This document shows, piece after piece, positions 59,986 to 64,000 of a stretch of 64,000 bases of DNA. The stretch's first letter is position 1. Every line of letters starts with the position of its first letter. Below the pieces are notes generated by a model that ran no database searches, had not been told where the DNA came from, and worked only from the letters and a program-made list of their open reading frames with translations. The translations under genes were made by a program, and so were the position numbers. This DNA is from Nocardia neocaledoniensis. GTDB taxonomy: Bacteria; Actinomycetota; Actinomycetes; Mycobacteriales; Mycobacteriaceae. Location: assembly GCF_003182135.1 (NCBI RefSeq), contig NZ_QGTL01000006.1:186001-250000 (forward strand), read 5' to 3'.

Positions 59986-60029
59986 CACCGACACCATCGC
60001 GGGCGGGAAACCCAACCCGTGAGGAAGCC

Positions 60030-61070
60030 GTGCCACCAACCACGTTCTCCGAGCTCAGCCACAGCGACCAGCTCCATGTTCTCGACGGTCTGACCCGCGC
60101 TGCCCTGCCGATCCACTACGGCATCCCGGCCACCGCCGAGCTCGAGCTCCAACAGTACGAGGACAACGCCGTCTGGCGGGTCACCCCCGTCGGGAGCGAG
60201 ACCTCCTACGTCGCGCGCCTGTCCATCCGCGACGGTCGACCCGCCGACCAGCAACGCAGCGAAATGGCCTGGCTGGAAAGCCTCGCCGCATCCGGGGGCG
60301 TCGCAGTCCCCGGTCCGGTGACGACGTCCAGCGGCGACCACGTCGTGCCGGTGACGGTTCCTGGCCACGACCAGCCCGCCACCCTCGCGCTGCTGCACTG
60401 GGTACCTGGCACCGCCGAACCGCCGTATCAGCAGCCCGGGGTCGCCGCGCAGATGGGCGCGGCCACCGCACATCTGCACCGCAACGCCGCCACCGTCGAC
60501 ATCCCCGCCTTCGACCGGCCGACATGGGATTACGAAACCATCCTGCTCAAAGGCGCGGCGCTGACCGACCCCGACGCCACCGTGAACCTCGGAGACCACG
60601 GCCGCGAGACCCTGCGCGCCGTCGCTGACCGGGTAACCCAGGCGCTCGCGACCGACCCGTCAGAGCACACACGGATCCACGGTGACCTGCACCGCGAGAA
60701 CATGATCGCGTTGCCGAACGGCGGCGTCGGGGTCATCGACTTCGACGACTGCGGATGGGGAAGCCCGATCCTCGACATCGCGACCGTGCTCTCCTCGATC
60801 CACCGGATCGCCCACACCACTCCCGGCGCCTACGAGAAGTTCACTCGGGACTTCCTCGACGGCTATGCCGGGATCTTCCCCCTGCCCGACGACCTCGACG
60901 ACCTGCTCGAGCCCTACCTGCTCCTGCGGGACACCTTCGTGCTCAACTTCGTCACCGGGGCCTTGGCGAACGCGTCTGTCGCGGAGTGGGGACACGAGCG
61001 GATCGCCGGAATTCTCGCCAACATGGACGCCTACCTGGCCGGGCAGCCCTATCCCGGCAGGATCAGGTGA
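60030..61070 (+). CDS. aminoglycoside-phosphotransferase (APH)-like kinase
   Basis: A 346-residue APH/choline-kinase-fold protein from GTG 60030 (GAGGAA upstream). The catalytic loop RIHGDLHRENMIALPNGGVG with its Asp and Asn is near residue 215, and VIDFDDCGWGSPILDIATVL is the metal-binding DFD motif. An N-lobe with VARLSIRDGR precedes it. Such enzymes phosphorylate hydroxyl groups on sugars, antibiotics, homoserine or other small molecules. It is probably not a classical resistance gene, as it lies at the head of a set with a nucleotide-kinase-like protein, a methyltransferase and a CYTH protein. A strong terminator follows. Confidence 0.82.
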   Translation: MPPTTFSELSHSDQLHVLDGLTRAALPIHYGIPATAELELQQYEDNAVWRVTPVGSETSYVARLSIRDGRPADQQRSEMAWLESLAASGGVAVPGPVTTSSGDHVVPVTVPGHDQPATLALLHWVPGTAEPPYQQPGVAAQMGAATAHLHRNAATVDIPAFDRPTWDYETILLKGAALTDPDATVNLGDHGRETLRAVADRVTQALATDPSEHTRIHGDLHRENMIALPNGGVGVIDFDDCGWGSPILDIATVLSSIHRIAHTTPGAYEKFTRDFLDGYAGIFPLPDDLDDLLEPYLLLRDTFVLNFVTGALANASVAEWGHERIAGILANMDAYLAGQPYPGRIR

Positions 61071-61173
61071 CACCGGACACCGCCACATGCCAAGCCACTT
61101 CCTGCGCGCCGATCACCGTGTGACAGTGGTTCGAGACGCCTCCCAATGCCCTCGCCCCTGGGGCGGACTACTG

Positions 61174-61200
61174 CGAGGGCGAGACCCAACCTCGCCCTCG
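61174..61200 (+). terminator. terminator hairpin after the APH-like gene
   Basis: CGAGGGCGAG (61174-61183) and its complement (61191-61200) with a 7-base loop, 100 bp after the APH-like stop. No gene is evident between 61071 and 61464 apart from a short fragment ending at 61478 in another frame. Confidence 0.6.
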
Positions 61201-61464
61201 TAGTTCACACCCAATGCCCTGCTGCACGATGGCCGCCAGCTTCACAAGCGGATGGGTGATCGCGGTGCTGTATTCCTGGCGAAAGGTTGATTCACGGTGT
61301 GCCGCTGCCCGGAGTGCCGAGCCGGCGAAGTCCCGCTATCGCTGATGCACCACTCTGCACTACCCGAGCGCGCGCTTTCGGTGGGTACGACAAAGACTCC
61401 GACCGCATCGAGTACCAGCCCTCGACCCACGACGAGATCGCGCTCGGAATCCCTGACGTGGTGT

Positions 61465-62040
61465 ATGGCCGTGTCTGAGCCCGTGCTATTCGAGAGCATC
61501 GAAGGGATCGCGGGCACCGGCAAAACAACCGTCGCCCCACTGCTGGCGCAGGCGCGCCAGGCCGTCTTGGTGGCGACAGTCCCCGCGAACTTCCAGCCAC
61601 TACGCCGGGAGCTGGACAACTCGAGCAACGCCGACGCGCGCATGTGCCTGTTCCTGTCCGCTCTTCTGACCGCGACAGACCAGATCGTGCGCTATCTCGA
61701 AGCCGGGATCCCCGTCGTCGTCGAAAGCTATTTCGCGCGCTGCCTCACCACTCATCGCGCGTACGGCGCCAAGCTCGGCATCACTCTGCCCACTGACCTA
61801 CCCGAACCAGTGACCTACCAGCTGACCTGCGCCCCGCACGAACGACTCCGCCGTCTGGCGCACCGCGACAAGGCGGTAACCAAGTGGGACGACCTGGCCG
61901 AACAACACGCCGAAAGCCTCAGCGCCGCGATCGGCGAGTGGGCCACTCATCGCATCGACACCACGGCGAGCACCCCCGCCGAAGTTGTCCAAACCATCTT
62001 GTCCCTCAATCGAAGTGGGTCACACCATGCAGACAGCTAG
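61465..62040 (+). CDS. thymidylate-kinase-like P-loop protein
   Basis: A 191-residue P-loop protein from ATG 61465. FESIEGIAGTGKTTVAPLLA is the Walker A region in the form of thymidylate kinases; VVVESYFARCLTTHRAYG is the substrate/DR(Y/F)-like motif region, and RLRRLAHRDK forms the lid with arginines. Family members phosphorylate nucleoside monophosphates. Sequence outside these motifs differs from housekeeping Tmk, so the substrate may be a modified nucleotide or another phosphate. It overlaps the methyltransferase gene by 14 bp. Confidence 0.75.
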   Translation: MAVSEPVLFESIEGIAGTGKTTVAPLLAQARQAVLVATVPANFQPLRRELDNSSNADARMCLFLSALLTATDQIVRYLEAGIPVVVESYFARCLTTHRAYGAKLGITLPTDLPEPVTYQLTCAPHERLRRLAHRDKAVTKWDDLAEQHAESLSAAIGEWATHRIDTTASTPAEVVQTILSLNRSGSHHADS

Positions 62041-62701
62041 CCTCTGGGAACAAACCCTGACGTTCTTTCCGCAATTCCTGCGCGAACTCAACCACCGCTG
62101 CGCCCCGGGTGCGACGGTGACCGTCGTCGGCGCCAGCGACGGCAAGTTCGTTTTGCCCCTCGCCGCCGCCGGCTACACGGTCATCGCCGTCGAGAACGAC
62201 CCGCAAGCGCTCTACGGCGGCGAGGTTCTCCTCCCCGGGTCCGGTCTCGCCTATGCGCCGAGTCTGGCTGAACGTGTCGCGGCCGCAGGGTTGACAAGTC
62301 GTGTACGGATCGCTCCGCACGACTTCCTCAAGGCCGAGCTGTCAGAGTTGCGTGCTCAGGCCGTGTGGACGAGTTGCTCGTGGCACTACAGCGCCAACCA
62401 CCATCGTCCACTCAGTGAGTTCATTGGACGGATGAAGGACCTCCTCGCCCCCGGAGGGCTCCTCGGCGCAGAGTTCATGATGCCGGTCGAGGACCACCAA
62501 CACCTCATCGAGCACTACACCACCCCGGCCAAACTGTTCCGCCACTTCCCCAGTGATGCATGGGAAGTGTTCCTCACGCTGAGCACGGATCCGTTCATCG
62601 AACGGCCGCACGTCGGACAGCTGCACGACCACACGCACCGCATGGGTGTACTTTTCGCTGCAAAGTCCGAACACCTCGACGAAGGGGCGCAAGCTCGATG
62701 A
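62027..62701 (+). CDS. SAM-dependent methyltransferase
   Basis: A 224-residue class I methyltransferase from ATG 62027. Motif I is VTVVGASDGKFVLPLAAAGY (GxSxGxF form), the acidic end of strand 2 is VIAVENDPQAL, motif III is near VWTSCSWHYSANHH and the following helix LLAPGGLLGAEFMMPVEDH matches the post-III region. It should transfer a methyl group to a small molecule. It overlaps its upstream neighbour and its stop overlaps the CYTH gene start (ATGA), so the three genes are translated together. Confidence 0.78.
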   Translation: MQTASLWEQTLTFFPQFLRELNHRCAPGATVTVVGASDGKFVLPLAAAGYTVIAVENDPQALYGGEVLLPGSGLAYAPSLAERVAAAGLTSRVRIAPHDFLKAELSELRAQAVWTSCSWHYSANHHRPLSEFIGRMKDLLAPGGLLGAEFMMPVEDHQHLIEHYTTPAKLFRHFPSDAWEVFLTLSTDPFIERPHVGQLHDHTHRMGVLFAAKSEHLDEGAQAR

Positions 62702-63252
62702 AGCACGAATACGAAGCCACCTTCCTGGCGATCGACGTCGAAGCGATCAGAGCGAAACTCAAGACGCTCGGTGCGACACAGCAGCTGCCTCGAACCCTGT
62801 TGACCCGCAAGATCTTCGACGGCGAGAGGGTGCCCGAAGGAGCTTGGGTCCGTCTCCGAGATGAAGGCACCCGAACGACGTTGACGCTCAAACGCGTCAC
62901 CGATTCGACCACCATCGACGGAACCACCGAAGTCGAGACCACCGTCGGCGACCTGCACGCGATGGCCGAGATCCTCACCGCGATCGGGCTCACACAGACC
63001 CGATACCAGGAGAACTACCGAGAAGAATGGAGCCTCGGCGACGTCGTCTTCGACCTCGACACCTGGCCGGACCTGCCCACATTCCTAGAAATCGAGGGAC
63101 CCGACGAATCCTCGGTCCGCCGGGCCGCGGCCGACCTCGGGCTCGACTACAGCCAGGCGAAGTTCGGCAGCGTAGACACGATCTACCTGGCCGAGCTCGG
63201 CCGCGACATCCTCTCAGAGCCGACCTTGCTGTTCAGCCACACCACTACATAG
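62698..63252 (+). CDS. CYTH-domain protein (class IV adenylate cyclase / triphosphatase-like)
   Basis: A 184-residue CYTH protein from ATG 62698. The family signature ExExK-like start is HEYEATFLAID, basic and acidic strands of the tunnel follow (WVRLRDEG, TLTLKRVTD, TEVETTV, YREEWSLGDVVFDLDTWPDL, FLEIEGPDE). CYTH enzymes bind triphosphates (ATP, thiamine triphosphate, inorganic tri-polyphosphate) with metal ions. Some are adenylate cyclases, as in class IV (CyaB). It is the last gene of the coupled set with the kinase and methyltransferase. Which triphosphate it uses cannot be told. Confidence 0.8.
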   Translation: MKHEYEATFLAIDVEAIRAKLKTLGATQQLPRTLLTRKIFDGERVPEGAWVRLRDEGTRTTLTLKRVTDSTTIDGTTEVETTVGDLHAMAEILTAIGLTQTRYQENYREEWSLGDVVFDLDTWPDLPTFLEIEGPDESSVRRAAADLGLDYSQAKFGSVDTIYLAELGRDILSEPTLLFSHTTT

Positions 63253-63597
63253 TCAACCTTGGCAGGATGAGGACGGGCACCGCCGCCAGGTGCGAGACCT
63301 GATCGCCACGCCCACCTGGCTGGTGCGAATTGGAGGGCGGTCACATCGCCGCGGGTACCTCACTGAAGAACGCCCGGGCCTGCTCTCCCACTGGGTTCCC
63401 CACGTATGCCGGGGACTGGCTGGGCCACGCCCTGCGACCCCGATCCGAAAACAAGGACAATCCGGTCGAGCGCGCACAGCGCTGACCTCGCCGAGCGTCG
63501 CTGGTCCGATACTCTGTGGAACCGAAACCGGACCGGGCGCGTCCAACTGGGCAAGAGGATGGTTCGGCGGCGGCTGGAGCACGAGGGGGAATCTTTG
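63253..63597. other. intergenic region before the WXG100 genes
   Basis: About 345 bp without a convincing gene. It must contain the promoter of the WXG100 operon; an AT-richer part at 63510-63530 (ATACTCTGTGGAA) may be a -10 region. Confidence 0.35.
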
Positions 63598-63921
63598 GTG
63601 TCGGGTAAGGGTGAGCTGCATGTCGACGTCGGTGAGCTGCGCAGCACCGCGGCGTTCGTCGCCGGCCAAGCAACTGCGATCCGGGACCGGGTGAACAAGC
63701 TCGACGACACCATCGGCAAGGAACTCCTCGCCGATGGCTGGCAGGGCAAGGCCGCCTCCGCCTACGACGAGAGCTGGCTGGAATGGAAAGCCGGCGCCGA
63801 AACCGTCGCCGCGGCGTTGACCGAGTCCGCCGACAAGCTCCTCGAGGCCGCCAACGCCTACGAAACCCAAGACCAGGCCAACGCCGCGGCCACCGACCGC
63901 CTCCACGGACAGCTGCCGTGA
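63598..63921 (+). CDS. WXG100-family (EsxA/EsxB-like) protein
   Basis: A 107-residue helical hairpin protein from GTG 63598 with GAGGGGGA upstream. The WXG motif is WQG in LLADGWQGKAASAYDESW, at the turn between two amphipathic helices. Such proteins are secreted by type VII (ESX) systems, usually as heterodimers. Its stop overlaps the start of a second gene whose N-terminus looks similar, as in esx pairs. A C-terminal YxxxD/E signal is not obvious. A fusion or larger toxin may follow outside the window. Confidence 0.82.
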   Translation: MSGKGELHVDVGELRSTAAFVAGQATAIRDRVNKLDDTIGKELLADGWQGKAASAYDESWLEWKAGAETVAAALTESADKLLEAANAYETQDQANAAATDRLHGQLP

Positions 63922-64000
63922 CCGGCGATGACCGGTTCCGAGTCGACCTCGAACAACTCGACGCCGCGATCACGACCATGGAAGCGTTCGGGGCCGAGGT
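63918..64000 (+). CDS. partial gene, WXG100-partner-like N-terminus
   Basis: GTG 63918 overlaps the WXG100 stop (GTGA) and the frame is open to the end of the window, reading TGDDRFRVDLEQLDAAITTM and on. The pattern of a helical N-terminus after a short polar start is that of WXG100/LXG-type partners. Only 27 codons are available. Confidence 0.55.
   Translation, partial: MTGDDRFRVDLEQLDAAITTMEAFGAE

Overview
The window is high-GC actinobacterial DNA. An arabinosyltransferase of the Emb family, cell-wall LGFP repeats, LexA-type SOS boxes of the mycobacterial form and a WXG100 pair point to the mycolic-acid bacteria (Mycobacteriales), most likely Nocardia or a close relative such as Rhodococcus. 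No rRNA, convincing tRNA or CRISPR array was found. All calls rest on reading the sequence; no database search was possible.

Layout. (1) 1-4713: a chromosomal-looking amine/polyamine catabolism block with the end of a DapB-like dehydrogenase, an aminobutyraldehyde-type aldehyde dehydrogenase, a PucR-type regulator and a PuuB-like FAD oxidoreductase. (2) 4714-6550: gene debris, one hypothetical gene, and the 3' end of an unidentified minus-strand gene with its terminator, which looks like the left junction of an integrated element. (3) 6643-48708: an integrative conjugative element or integrated plasmid. It carries a tyrosine integrase, an excisionase-like protein, a DUF2637/SpdB-like protein, three amidoligase genes (two translationally coupled to class II glutamine amidotransferases), DprA, DUF3085, a GNAT protein, a tandem recombinase pair, an Emb paralogue, an SOS-boxed LGFP/DUF6973-like protein with a small membrane partner, an ATP-dependent DNA ligase, ParB-like protein, DUF4192, SSB, zinc-ribbon proteins and a 1971-residue MobF relaxase-helicase. 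(4) 48881-57647: accessory metabolism, with DUF218, nucleotidyltransferase, a PLP decarboxylase facing a second-type methionyl-tRNA synthetase, an XRE regulator, a PPC/DUF296 protein and an asparaginase. (5) 57648-64000: repeated gene debris, MarR, a 30-codon ORF, an APH-like kinase, a thymidylate-kinase-like protein, a methyltransferase and a CYTH protein, then a WXG100 gene and the start of its neighbour.

How the parts may work together. TraA would nick and unwind the element for transfer, while SSB, ParB-like protein, DprA and the ligase form a kit for handling incoming single-stranded DNA. No FtsK/TraB- or VirD4-type DNA pump is in the window. The most striking unit is the repeated amidoligase/glutamine-amidotransferase cassette: each amidoligase has an N-terminal zinc-ribbon array and sits behind a hairpin and a GGAAGG-type ribosome site. 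Decayed copies of the amidotransferase, of the DNA ligase and of dprA lie elsewhere in the element, so it has undergone repeated duplication and loss. The amidoligases and amidotransferases together suggest ATP-dependent amide bond formation and glutamine-dependent chemistry on an unknown peptide, protein or envelope target.

A second notable unit is an SOS box followed by a gene for four LGFP repeats fused to a DUF6973-like domain and then a small three-helix membrane protein. This looks like a DNA-damage-induced, wall-binding antibacterial protein with an immunity partner, although that role is inferred.
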